A program made the translations under genes and the position numbers. Of a stretch of 29,308 nucleotides of DNA, positions 1-7,467 are shown in pieces. The notes beneath the pieces are model-generated. The model was not told the origin of the DNA and ran no database searches. It saw nothing but the letters and a program-made list of their open reading frames with translations. The stretch lies in the NCBI GenBank assembly GCA_905202605.1, contig CAJKSU010000009.1, positions 1-29,308 on the forward strand. The letters run 5' to 3'. Within the stretch, counting starts at the first letter, position 1, and every line of letters starts with the position of its first letter. This DNA is from an uncultured Eubacteriales bacterium (GTDB lineage Bacteria; Bacillota; Clostridia; Oscillospirales; Oscillospiraceae).

Positions 1-2
1 TC

Positions 3-470
3 TATGGGCTGTTTACGGCGGACTTTGTACTGACGCTGATCACCGTTATTGGGCTACGGAAGCAGCTGGGCGAGCTGGAGCGAGTGGGAAAAGCCCTGCA
101 TACGGTTGGGGATGCCATCTCTGATCGAGTGGGCAATTCGGCATTGGCTGCGGACGCCAAGCTGGAAAGCGCCATGGAGGCCGGACAGCAGAAGCTTTCC
201 GAGAGCAGAGAGCGGCTGGAAAGTGCCATGGAAGCGGGACAACAGAAGTTCTCTGAGAGCAAGGAAAAGCTGGGCGGAAAGCTCACCGGCTCTCTTCAGG
301 AGCTTCAGCAGAAAAAGCAGGCATTGGAGCAGCGCCAGCGTGAGCTGCTCAGCGGACTGGGCGAAGGAGCCCGATTTGGTACGAAACGTCTGACCGTGGC
401 ATTCCCCAACCTGCGGAAGGAAATCCGCCAACGGCTGGAAGAGATTCGTGGCGAGAATGCAGAAGAATAA
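3..470 (+). CDS. C-terminal part of a CmpB-type (ABC transporter permease-like) membrane protein
   Basis: The reading frame is open from the window edge, so the start lies upstream. The visible 155 residues begin with the end of a membrane helix (YGLFTADFVLTLITVIGL) followed by a long charged, glutamine-rich helical tail. The wording of the helix and the tail resembles the putative ABC-transporter type IV family (PF06541, CmpB-like) of Clostridia, whose substrate is unknown. The tail contains an 18-residue unit repeated twice, starting LESAMEAGQQK, and is probably a cytoplasmic coiled coil. A hairpin terminator follows about 50 bp after the stop. The family call rests only on the C-terminal third and is moderately sure; the reading frame itself is certain. 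Confidence 0.65.
   Translation, partial: YGLFTADFVLTLITVIGLRKQLGELERVGKALHTVGDAISDRVGNSALAADAKLESAMEAGQQKLSESRERLESAMEAGQQKFSESKEKLGGKLTGSLQELQQKKQALEQRQRELLSGLGEGARFGTKRLTVAFPNLRKEIRQRLEEIRGENAEE
162..269 (+). repeat. Tandem 54-bp repeat inside the coiled-coil tail
   Basis: Two adjacent 54-bp units (162-215 and 216-269) encode 18 residues each, LESAMEAGQQK followed by L/F, SES, R/K, E, R/K. The copies differ mainly at third codon positions, so the duplication is not recent. It lengthens the helical tail by about five heptad-like turns. Confidence 0.85.
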
Positions 471-520
471 AACAGGGAATTGATGAAAGGGCTGTCTCAC
501 TAATCGGCAGCAAAGAAATA

Positions 521-553
521 CGAAGCCCGGCTCTTGCACAGAGTCGGGCTTCG
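521..553 (+). terminator. Hairpin terminator after the CmpB-like gene
   Basis: Arms CGAAGCCCGGCTC (521-533) and GAGTCGGGCTTCG (541-553) pair over 13 bp with one G-T wobble and a 7-nt loop. It lies about 50 bp after the stop at 470. The T tract is weak (GCGTATTATTG). Confidence 0.6.
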
Positions 554-669
554 GCGTATTATTGATGTGTGAAAAGAAATAAAACGCAAGTAAAGTATAC
601 AGCATACGGGACTGGATATCGAGTCTGCTTGCCCATGGATTTAGGAATCGTCATCCCGTCAGACGAACC

Positions 670-1245
670 AGTGAGATTGCGCAGCGCCGGCGACGTGGTG
701 GCAAAGCTGGAGAAGATAATGCAGCACAGCACGATGACGTAGCCCTCCAAGGCAGATCCCAGCATAGCTTTTGAGGAAGCTCTTGCCGACGCTGCTGGTA
801 GGCTCTCCGGCGAAGAAGGCCAGCGGAATTGGTGCAATAGCCGTGGCAATGTAGAGCCGGAAGAACCGGGAGTAGACAGTTAAAATAATGAACGTGGACA
901 GCACTCAGATCAGGAGGCAGCCCAGCAGGATCACGGCCCAAAGCGGGATGCTGTCCAGCAGACCCACATCTTCGATTGGCTCTGCCATGCGCTCCGGCAG
1001 TTCCACCGGCATGGTTTCTGCCAGCCCGGAGGAGCCGATCATGGCAGAAACGATGCCCTGGGCAATTTGGAAGAACGCCGTGGTGATATGAATGCTGTAG
1101 GTGATAGCGACTTTTGCCAGCACAAACCGGAGGAAGATTTTGAATGCTCCCTCCGGACGCTTGAGGGACGTGAAGTCTCCCGCGGTTTTCATCACGCCGG
1201 ATACGAAGAACAGCACCAGCAGCGCGTAGGCGAGGAATAGAGGGC
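670..1245 (-). pseudogene. Relic of a TrbL/VirB6-like conjugal transfer protein (CD1112-type)
   Basis: Reading the minus strand gives a recognisable polytopic protein: LKRPEGAFKIFLRFVLAK, then SIPLWAVILLGCLLI, then VYSRFFRLYIATAIAPIPL and FAGEPTSSVGKSFLKSYAG. These are the conserved blocks of the VirB6/TrbL membrane subunit of type IV secretion in clostridial conjugative elements. The gene is dead. A tryptophan codon has become TGA near 905, and one extra base near 750 shifts the frame between SYAGICL and EGYVIVLCCIIF. Both termini are missing, with homology stopping near 1245 and near 670. It probably remains from an integrated conjugative element. The 471-1300 interval holds nothing else recognisable apart from the hairpins. 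Confidence 0.8.
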
Positions 1246-1260
1246 TATGCCTGTATATGA

Positions 1261-1287
1261 ACAACCACCGGCGAAGCCGGTGGTTGT
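1261..1287 (-). terminator. Hairpin at the 3' end of the NTF2-like operon
   Basis: A perfect 11-bp stem (ACAACCACCGG / CCGGTGGTTGT) with a 5-nt loop lies 17 bp beyond the stop of the last operon gene. The downstream tract on the minus strand is not T-rich, so it may act as a 3'-end stabiliser or a weak terminator. It also marks the boundary with the TrbL relic. Confidence 0.55.
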
Positions 1288-1304
1288 GTTTTATATGGAC
1301 TGTC

Positions 1305-2192
1305 TTAATAAATCGGATCACCGTAGCCCTTGTTTTCGGGATAAAGGTAGATGTCCTCGAAGTCTGCGCAGCCGGGAGAATAGGTGTGGGCCTCGTCCAG
1401 CTTTTCGTAGGCCTCGGGCGCGGGAACGGTATCCTGCACCGTCTGAATGATGCTGATATCATTGTGGGCCTGGCGCAGGTCAGAAATGCCGCTTCTGGGG
1501 GCGCCGGAGCAGTTGCCTACCTTCAGCTCGCCGGAAAGGTACTTCCGGAAGCGATCCTGGGCCCAGTTGGAGGAATCGTAGCTGTCGCCGATGTCCGGGC
1601 AGACCTGCTCATGGAACCACCACCAGCGTCCGTCCCGATACACAAAGTCCGAGCCGTACCGCTCCCAAAGCCAGCCGCCGCTGCGTCCGCCCTTGGGGCC
1701 GTTCATGCCCATCATAGTGCCGGGGGTCAGGTAGAAGCTCCGGGCAGATTTTCCGTCCTCAGCCACCTCGATGACCGGAGAGGCCAGCACGTGGCAGCTC
1801 TGACCGAAGGTGCCGGGGTTGTGGCCGTAGAGGTTGAACATGCCGTAGATATCCCGCATCTTGGTGGGGCGGTCGATCTTCTCCTCGGTGGCATTCTCGA
1901 AGGGCATGCCCTCCTTCATGTTATCGTCGTCCATGCCATATTTCTCGTCGGATTTGGCAAAGGCGTTGGCTGCCAGAGGTTCACCAAAATGGGCCGGAAC
2001 CAGCTCCTTATAGCCCATCATTCGGCCAAAGGTATGGCCAAAGGTGGAATGGTCGCTGCGCAGCCAGAAGGTGCCATATTCCTCGCGGCCCCGGTTGACG
2101 CCGTGGAGGTAAGCGTGGCGGGCTTTTAATTCCTCGACCTTCTGTCCGGCCACCACTGCCGCTACACGGTCATGAAAGGATTTTTCACTCAT
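1305..2192 (-). CDS. NTF2/SnoaL-like protein, type A
   Basis: The product has 295 residues, no signal peptide and no membrane helix, so it should be cytosolic. It carries the NTF2/SnoaL fold signature: an N-terminal helical part with HAYLH (26-30) and TFW (41-43), a strand ASPVIEVAEDGKSAR, and WERYGSDFVYRDGRWWWFHEQ as the last sheet. Canonical SnoaL domains are 130-150 residues, so this one has long insertions and a C-terminal tail. It is paralogous to the type A' gene at 7468-8328 (shared HAxLH, TFW, PxxEV, ERYGxDxVxxDGxW, HE). Family precedents with this fold include ketosteroid isomerase, scytalone dehydratase and the bile-acid dehydratase BaiE. No specific reaction can be assigned. It is last in the eight-gene operon, with a GGGAGGG ribosome site and 14 bp after type B. 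Confidence 0.8.
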   Translation of the reverse strand: MSEKSFHDRVAAVVAGQKVEELKARHAYLHGVNRGREEYGTFWLRSDHSTFGHTFGRMMGYKELVPAHFGEPLAANAFAKSDEKYGMDDDNMKEGMPFENATEEKIDRPTKMRDIYGMFNLYGHNPGTFGQSCHVLASPVIEVAEDGKSARSFYLTPGTMMGMNGPKGGRSGGWLWERYGSDFVYRDGRWWWFHEQVCPDIGDSYDSSNWAQDRFRKYLSGELKVGNCSGAPRSGISDLRQAHNDISIIQTVQDTVPAPEAYEKLDEAHTYSPGCADFEDIYLYPENKGYGDPIY

Positions 2193-2206
2193 CGTCGTTC
2201 CCTCCC

Positions 2207-2986
2207 TTACAGCATCTCAAGGCGCTGATAGAACTTCCGTCCTACCTTGCCCTTGGGACCATAGCCTTCGTCCTCGTCATAGGTCTTAAACGGGCGGGGC
2301 ATATCATAGAACAGATACTCCCAGCCGTACTGGTTGTCGTATACCTCGGTCTTCACCGTGGGATCGCCGTAGAAGCGGCTGCCCGGATCATAGCCCTCAA
2401 TGATGGTGTTGATGTCATTATAATTCTTTCCGCTCTCAATGGAAAAATCGTGCTGCTGCACCAGATGCCAGATCTTAAAGCCGTCCTTTTCCCGCACCAG
2501 CTCAATGAACATCAAGCCGAACTCAAAATAGCTCTCGGCGCTGCCGTCGGGATGGCCCCGTCCGGTCATGCCCAGGTCATAGCAGAGATAGCGGGCATAT
2601 TTGCCGTCCACGGAGATGAACAGCAGGGGCGTGGTGCAGGAATGCATGGCGGTGAGACCCAATCCCGGTTCCGCCCCGGCATAGGCTTCCGGCTTTGCGG
2701 CCTGAAATTCGCCCAGCACCTCGTCTGCCAGCTGCTTGGGTTCCTCCACCAGATGGCGGTTTACCTCGCTGAGGCCCACATAGAAGCCCGTGTTAGTGGC
2801 AAAGGAAGCGTCGCCGATGTGCTCGGGCTCATGAACCCACAGCTCTCGGATGGCCCGCTCAGTTTCGCCGTTTCCCCAATAGAAGGTAAAGCGGCTCACC
2901 AGATTCTGAATCATCTCTTTATCCCATGCGTGGAGCACCATCTCTTCGTCGGTGAACTCCCGCTTGTATTCCTTGAATGCTGCCAT
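2207..2986 (-). CDS. NTF2/SnoaL-like protein, type B
   Basis: The product has 259 residues and is predicted cytosolic. The start is the ATG at 2986 (MAAFKEYKREF) because AAAGGAGG lies just upstream; an upstream in-frame ATG at 3004 would overlap type C and lacks a ribosome site. The NTF2-like core is seen as NTGFYVGLSEVNRHLVEEP, then TTPLLFISVDGKYARYLCYDLG, then LVREKDGFKIWHLVQQHDFS. It aligns with B' (8341-9111): Y(V/I)GL..(V/I), TT..(L/I).I, FKIWH or WKIWH, DF, and a Tyr/Phe-rich C-terminus ending near GPxG. It sits between C and A with 14-bp gaps, which implies co-translation and perhaps a mixed complex. The function is unknown beyond the fold. Confidence 0.78.
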   Translation of the reverse strand: MAAFKEYKREFTDEEMVLHAWDKEMIQNLVSRFTFYWGNGETERAIRELWVHEPEHIGDASFATNTGFYVGLSEVNRHLVEEPKQLADEVLGEFQAAKPEAYAGAEPGLGLTAMHSCTTPLLFISVDGKYARYLCYDLGMTGRGHPDGSAESYFEFGLMFIELVREKDGFKIWHLVQQHDFSIESGKNYNDINTIIEGYDPGSRFYGDPTVKTEVYDNQYGWEYLFYDMPRPFKTYDEDEGYGPKGKVGRKFYQRLEML

Positions 2987-3000
2987 GTTTCTGCCTCCTT

Positions 3001-3726
3001 TCATATGCCGTAGTGGAACGTCTCGGCAAAGGTCTCATAGGGCTCGGGCACTCTGGGGCCCTTTGCGGCAGGACGGTCTGTCCGATAGGTCTCGAATACC
3101 GTTTCCTTTACATTGGGCTCGGGCATTTGGAAGGACTTCATCTCCTGCAATTCCGCCACCTCGGGGAATTCCTTCTCCGCCTCGGTGAATGCCACGCCGC
3201 ACTGATGGTCGATGTTGAACACCAGCAGAAGATTCAGGATCTTCCACTCCCCGTCTTCCCACACAAAGTCCACCGCGGCCCAGCCGAAGATCCACTTGGC
3301 AATGGGGCCCTGAGAGGTGAGATGGCAGGTGGAGCCCCGAACATTCCATAGTCCCTTGGCGCTCTTGCCGTCGTCGGCAATCTCGATCACCTGGGACTCT
3401 ACAGGCACATAGGAGATCATGCCTACGCCATAGGCTTCCTCGGCGCTCTTGCTTCCCAGCTCCTCCGGGAACATCTTCTGGAGCAGCTGAGAGCCCAGAC
3501 GGATCTCCCGATCCAGCGCGTCGTAATAGCCCTTGACCGCCTCGGCACCCTTATAATAGCCGTTATTCAGGCCCAGGCACACGTCGTCCCGGCGGCTGAA
3601 ATACCGGTCATAGATCTTGGCTTCCTGCTTGACCGCATAGTCATGGGAAATGCGGCCCATGATATTGCGAAGCTGTCGCCGCCATTCCAGACGGTCCAGC
3701 AGCTCCATGGGAGTCAGTTCTTTCAT
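3001..3726 (-). CDS. NTF2/SnoaL-like protein, type C
   Basis: The product has 241 residues and is predicted cytosolic. The ATG at 3726 (MKELTPMELL) is chosen because AAGGAGG lies 6 bp upstream; a longer frame to 3780 would begin inside the upstream hairpin. Core segments are RRDDVCLGLNNGYYKGAEAVKGYY, VIEIADDGKSAKGLW and VDFVWEDGEWKILNLLL, ending PEPYETFAETFHYGI. It is the closest of the three paralogue pairs: C' (9126-9851) is also 241 residues and shares CLGxNNGYxKGAEAVKxYY, DDGKSAK or EDGKSAK, EDGExK(I/V)LNLL, IDHxC and the TFxxTFxYGI-like end. The gene restarts the second triad behind a hairpin, directly after SBP1. It may be an enzyme or a structural partner; the substrate is unknown. Confidence 0.8.
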   Translation of the reverse strand: MKELTPMELLDRLEWRRQLRNIMGRISHDYAVKQEAKIYDRYFSRRDDVCLGLNNGYYKGAEAVKGYYDALDREIRLGSQLLQKMFPEELGSKSAEEAYGVGMISYVPVESQVIEIADDGKSAKGLWNVRGSTCHLTSQGPIAKWIFGWAAVDFVWEDGEWKILNLLLVFNIDHQCGVAFTEAEKEFPEVAELQEMKSFQMPEPNVKETVFETYRTDRPAAKGPRVPEPYETFAETFHYGI

Positions 3727-3747
3727 GGTTACCTCCTTTTTTCGAAG

Positions 3748-3773
3748 GGAGGCTGCCGTTGCCAGCAGCCTCC
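3748..3773 (-). other. Intercistronic hairpin between SBP1 and type C
   Basis: A perfect 9-bp stem (GGAGGCTGC / GCAGCCTCC) lies 10 bp after the SBP1 stop and just before the type C ribosome site. On the minus strand it is followed by A-rich sequence, so it is not a classical terminator. It probably protects the 3' end of the SBP part of the transcript or tunes read-through. Confidence 0.6.
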
Positions 3774-3783
3774 GATGCAATTC

Positions 3784-5514
3784 TTACTGATTCAGGCTTC
3801 TATCCTGGAATCTTTCATAGGCAGCGTTATAGGTTGCCAGAATGTCGTCAATGTGCATGGTGGTTTTCATGGTCTCCTGGAACTCCGCAATAGAAGCGTC
3901 GTCCAGAGGCGTGTCACCAAAGACCACACCGTTGACCCACTCGGTGACATAGGTGATCATGTCGGATTTGAACACCGCAACCTCATCCAGCTCTTCCTGG
4001 GTCATGGTCAGGGCGTTGATGTCCACGGTCTTGGAGGAACCGGTGTAGGCATCGTTCCAAACGTCAAAGGCGGATTTCTGCACATCGTCCCAAGAGGACT
4101 GGTTCCGGGCATAGTCGATATAGCCGGGCAGACCGGGGTTGCAGAAGTAGCCCATGGCCGCGCGGACAGGGATACCGTCGGGGTTGGCGGATACGATGTC
4201 GGTGAACTCGGGCTTGCCCTCGCTATTCAGCTCATAGCTCAGGCCCTCAATGCCATAGGAGGAGAACACGGCCCCCTCATCGGTGAACAGGTAGTCCAGA
4301 GCATGGAGCACTGCCTCGGGATTCTCGCAGTTGGTGGAGATGGAGACGTTGCCGCCCGCATCGCCGCTGACATAGGTTGCAATGGGAGAATACTCGGTAG
4401 CCTCGCCCAGCGCACGCATGGGTACCAGCTTTGCCTTGGCTGCTTCCTCAGGATCCAGCAGGGCCAGATAAGAAGGAATGTTGTCGGGGGAGTCGCCCTC
4501 CAGGCCGATGGAGCCGGATGCAAACAGGTTGTTGGCTTTCTGGTCGGTCATGTCGGAGGTCAGGAACAGACCTTCGTCCGCCAACTCCTTGCAGTAGCCG
4601 ATGTAGTCATAGTAGTGCTGCTGCATAGGGGCGTACTGAATGGTGCCCTGATCGTCCAGATAGAAGCCGGTGGGGCCGAATGCATTCCAGATACCCTCGG
4701 CGGCAAAGGCTGCCTCGCCGGTGTTGGGGCGGATCATCTGGAAGAAGCCAACGGATGCGCCGAAATTATCCCGGAACAGCTCCAGAACGGTTTTTAGCTC
4801 CTCGGTGGTGGTGGGGATCTCCTTGCCCAGCTCATCCAGCCAGTCCTGACGGATCCACAAGCCGTTGGTTACCGGGAAGGGCTCCTCCAGAATGGGGAAC
4901 ATAGCGCCCATCTGGCCGTCGTCGGTGATGCAGGTTTTCAGAGTGTAGTCGTCCTGGGTGACCGCGCGGTAGTAGCGGGGTGCGTTTTCCTCCAGAAGGG
5001 GTGCGATGTCGATGATCATCTCATCCCGGATGGCTGCGGTCAGGCCGCCGCTGTAAACGCTGCCCATATTGGTCACCAGATCCGGAAGATCACCGGACGC
5101 ACAGAGCAGGTTGACGTTTTCGCTCCACTCCAGATTGGAGATTTCCCGCAGGGTAAAGGTGGTGTTGGTCTTTTCGCCCATCACCGTCCACCACTCGGAG
5201 CTGATCCAGCCCTCGGGGAAGAAGCCCTGGAAGAAGGCGGGATACTGGAACAGCACGGAGATGTCCGTATGCTCCTCGTTTGCCTCATAGGGGCCGATCT
5301 CCGGCAGGGCTGCGGTTTCTTCTGCCGCAGAGGTTTCTTCCACGGATGCTTCTGCGGGTGCCGTGGTCTCTTCCGGTGCCGCTTCGGAAACGCCGGTCTC
5401 CTGCGGGGCGGCGGATTCCTTCGATGCGGCGCTTTCTGCATTTCCGCAACCGGCTGCCAGAGAAAGCACCATGGTCAGGGTCAAAAGCAGGGAAAACAAC
5501 TTCATCTTTTTCAT
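3784..5514 (-). CDS. Lipoprotein extracellular solute-binding protein SBP1
   Basis: The product has 576 residues. It starts with a lipoprotein signal peptide (MKKMKLFSLLLTLTMVLSL) with lipobox LAAGC, then a low-complexity Glu/Ala/Thr-rich spacer to about residue 75, then a bilobed domain of the family-1 extracellular solute-binding type (COG1653-like, close in length to LplA/YtcQ-type proteins). Landmarks are LCASGDLPDLV, YSGGLTAAIRDEMIIDIAPLL and GLWIRQDWLDELGKEIPTT. Such proteins usually deliver sugars, oligosaccharides or other small molecules to LplB/YtcP-type permeases, but no permease or ATPase gene lies in this window. SBP2 is a clear paralogue immediately upstream. The ribosome site is GAAGGAGG. 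It should be anchored on the outer face of the membrane. Confidence 0.88.
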   Translation of the reverse strand: MKKMKLFSLLLTLTMVLSLAAGCGNAESAASKESAAPQETGVSEAAPEETTAPAEASVEETSAAEETAALPEIGPYEANEEHTDISVLFQYPAFFQGFFPEGWISSEWWTVMGEKTNTTFTLREISNLEWSENVNLLCASGDLPDLVTNMGSVYSGGLTAAIRDEMIIDIAPLLEENAPRYYRAVTQDDYTLKTCITDDGQMGAMFPILEEPFPVTNGLWIRQDWLDELGKEIPTTTEELKTVLELFRDNFGASVGFFQMIRPNTGEAAFAAEGIWNAFGPTGFYLDDQGTIQYAPMQQHYYDYIGYCKELADEGLFLTSDMTDQKANNLFASGSIGLEGDSPDNIPSYLALLDPEEAAKAKLVPMRALGEATEYSPIATYVSGDAGGNVSISTNCENPEAVLHALDYLFTDEGAVFSSYGIEGLSYELNSEGKPEFTDIVSANPDGIPVRAAMGYFCNPGLPGYIDYARNQSSWDDVQKSAFDVWNDAYTGSSKTVDINALTMTQEELDEVAVFKSDMITYVTEWVNGVVFGDTPLDDASIAEFQETMKTTMHIDDILATYNAAYERFQDRSLNQ

Positions 5515-5624
5515 TTAGAATAACCTCCTTCATAGAAAACTTGGTCAAGGGCATCCTATCAGGTTTTACCCCTCAAATGCAACGACTTTGTGGAATCTGA
5601 GAAGCCATTGATGAATTTGATAGG

Positions 5625-7403
5625 TCAGCGCTGGTTATAGCGATCCAAAGCGTCCTGCAAAATCTGGGTGCAGGAGTCAATGCCCATATTCTGAACTTCC
5701 TCTCTGAACTGGTCATATTCCGAAATGGGACGGCCGCCGGTGATAAACGACAGAATACTCTGCTGCACATGAGTACGAATGTCGCTGAACGTCGCCGCAT
5801 AGGTCGAAGCCTCGTCGGAGGTCAGGCTCAGTCCGCTGGTGGGCAGGACGTCACGGGTGTCGCATTCGCCGTTATTCCACACGTCGATCAGATGCATTTC
5901 CTCCTCGCCATAGTTGGCCAGAGTACGGGAGGAATCGATCCGGAAGGAGCCTGCGCCGAAGGTATACCGGCTGATGCACCAGGAATAGGCCAGACCGTCG
6001 GGGTTATTCACCATCAGATCCGTCCAAACATGGTTACCGTCTTCGTCATAGGTGAAGGTCACATCTTCCATACCGTAGTTCATGAGCTCAGAGCCCTCGT
6101 TGGTATAGAGATAGTCTAGCATGGAGCAAACCGCATCGAACTTCTCGCTGCCGGGCTCCAAGGCCGTGCTCAGGGAATAGCCCTTGGGGGAAACATAGTC
6201 CACCAAACGGCCCAGATGCCCGGGTTCGCCGGTTTCCACATTCACAGGAGGCTCCACGGGGGTCAGCTTGAAGCTGCTGCCTTCCTCCACCTGGCCCATC
6301 AGGGTGGTGTAGGAAGCCGCATTGTAATAGGTCACACCGATGTCGCCGCCCAGCAGGAGGTCGGTGGAGGGAATCGCATCCGGCGCCGACAGGAAGTCCG
6401 CATAGATCAGACCCTCGGAATACCACTTTGCCATGGTCTCCAGATAGTCCTTGAAGCCATCCTCCATGGGGCTGAACACCACTTCTTCGCCGTCCTTTGC
6501 CATGTAATAGGCATAGTTACCGCTGATGCTTGCATTGCCCACCACGCCGAAGCACTGGGCAAAGGAGTTCACAGGATCACTGGAGTCCTGATTCATGTAA
6601 TAATATGCACCGTATTTGTCCTTCATGGCAGTCAGGGCCGTATAGAAGTCATCCAGGGTCTTGGGTTCATCCAGCCCCAGCTCATCCAGATAGTCCTGAC
6701 GAACGGCCAGGCCCACATCCACCACGGGGTTTGTCCAGATGCCGTTCAGCACGCCCACATTGCCGTCGTCGGTATAGGCGTTCTTGCCGTAGATGGGGTA
6801 GGTATCGAGAATCTCAAAGAAAGAGGGAAAATTCTCCTTATACTCGGCCAAATCCAGAATGATCTCCTGCTCAATGGCCTCGGGAATGCCGCCGGAGTAA
6901 TAGGAGCCGAAGCCCGACCAGATTTCGGGATAGTCCCCAGAGGCTACCTGAAGGCTAACCGCATCGGCGGCGCCGGTGATGGCCGTGCTGGTGATGTCCA
7001 GCGTAATGCCCGTGCGCTTCTGGAGCTCCTGCAGCACCATGTTGTCGGACATACCGTTGGGCATGGCGTTAAACAGCGGCGGGATCAGGTCGCACCACAT
7101 GGTAACGGTGGTTTCGGTATCCACCAGCGGGAAGGTGTAGGGATTCTCAATCACCAAATTCTGCATGGATTCCAGCTGCTCGTCCTGGGTCATCTCCCCG
7201 GGCTGCAGTTCCTCCACCATAGATTCCTCCTGATTGGATGCTTCGGCAGGCTGCTCCGCCGCGGGGGCCGCTGCCGCTGTGGAATCCTGTACTTCTGCGG
7301 ATGCCGTGTTGGCGGCTGATGTGGACGCCGCCCCATCGCCGCAGCCGCTAAATAGGCAGGCCAGCATGGACACCGTCAGGATCATTGCAAACATTTTTTT
7401 CAT
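5625..7403 (-). CDS. Lipoprotein extracellular solute-binding protein SBP2
   Basis: The product has 592 residues, with signal peptide MKKMFAMILTVSMLACL and lipobox LFSGC followed by an Ala/Glu-rich spacer. The binding domain shows LQELQKRTGITLDI, VASGDYPEIW, YYSGGIPEAIEQEIILDLAEY and LAVRQDYLDELGLDEPKT, and it ends with NMGIDSCTQILQDALDRY. It is paralogous to SBP1, which ends with a similar ATYNAAYERF segment. It is fourth in the operon, after type A' and a hairpin, and 110 bp before SBP1. That gap carries the SBP1 ribosome site and no obvious terminator. Having two divergent binders in one operon suggests two related ligands. The transport partner must be encoded elsewhere, or the proteins act as sensors or scavengers. 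Confidence 0.88.
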   Translation of the reverse strand: MKKMFAMILTVSMLACLFSGCGDGAASTSAANTASAEVQDSTAAAAPAAEQPAEASNQEESMVEELQPGEMTQDEQLESMQNLVIENPYTFPLVDTETTVTMWCDLIPPLFNAMPNGMSDNMVLQELQKRTGITLDITSTAITGAADAVSLQVASGDYPEIWSGFGSYYSGGIPEAIEQEIILDLAEYKENFPSFFEILDTYPIYGKNAYTDDGNVGVLNGIWTNPVVDVGLAVRQDYLDELGLDEPKTLDDFYTALTAMKDKYGAYYYMNQDSSDPVNSFAQCFGVVGNASISGNYAYYMAKDGEEVVFSPMEDGFKDYLETMAKWYSEGLIYADFLSAPDAIPSTDLLLGGDIGVTYYNAASYTTLMGQVEEGSSFKLTPVEPPVNVETGEPGHLGRLVDYVSPKGYSLSTALEPGSEKFDAVCSMLDYLYTNEGSELMNYGMEDVTFTYDEDGNHVWTDLMVNNPDGLAYSWCISRYTFGAGSFRIDSSRTLANYGEEEMHLIDVWNNGECDTRDVLPTSGLSLTSDEASTYAATFSDIRTHVQQSILSFITGGRPISEYDQFREEVQNMGIDSCTQILQDALDRYNQR

Positions 7404-7431
7404 ATTTATGTTCTCCGTTCTGAAAAGGTAA

Positions 7432-7460
7432 CAGCGCCGGCAGGGATTCTGCCGGCGCTG
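7432..7460 (-). other. Intercistronic hairpin between type A' and SBP2
   Basis: A perfect 12-bp stem (CAGCGCCGGCAG / CTGCCGGCGCTG) with a 5-nt loop lies 7 bp after the type A' stop and about 28 bp before the SBP2 start. The following minus-strand sequence (TTACCTTTTCAG) is only weakly T-rich. It is likely an attenuator, processing site or RNA stabiliser rather than a full stop. Confidence 0.65.
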
Positions 7461-7467
7461 GTGGGTA

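Noticed and set aside
1257..2129. Plus-strand frame opposite type A that starts at the operon-end hairpin
   Set aside because: No ribosome site and no homology; shadow of the minus-strand gene.
5515..5624. A separate promoter or terminator between SBP2 and SBP1
   Set aside because: A CCTATCA/TGATAGG dyad and a TTGACC are present, but the spacing is poor and no good -10 or T tract is visible. Read-through is the simpler view.
3643..7319. Plus-strand frames opposite SBP1 and SBP2 (3643-4797 and 6216-7319)
   Set aside because: Antisense shadows; the lipoprotein genes with signal peptides and ribosome sites explain the DNA.
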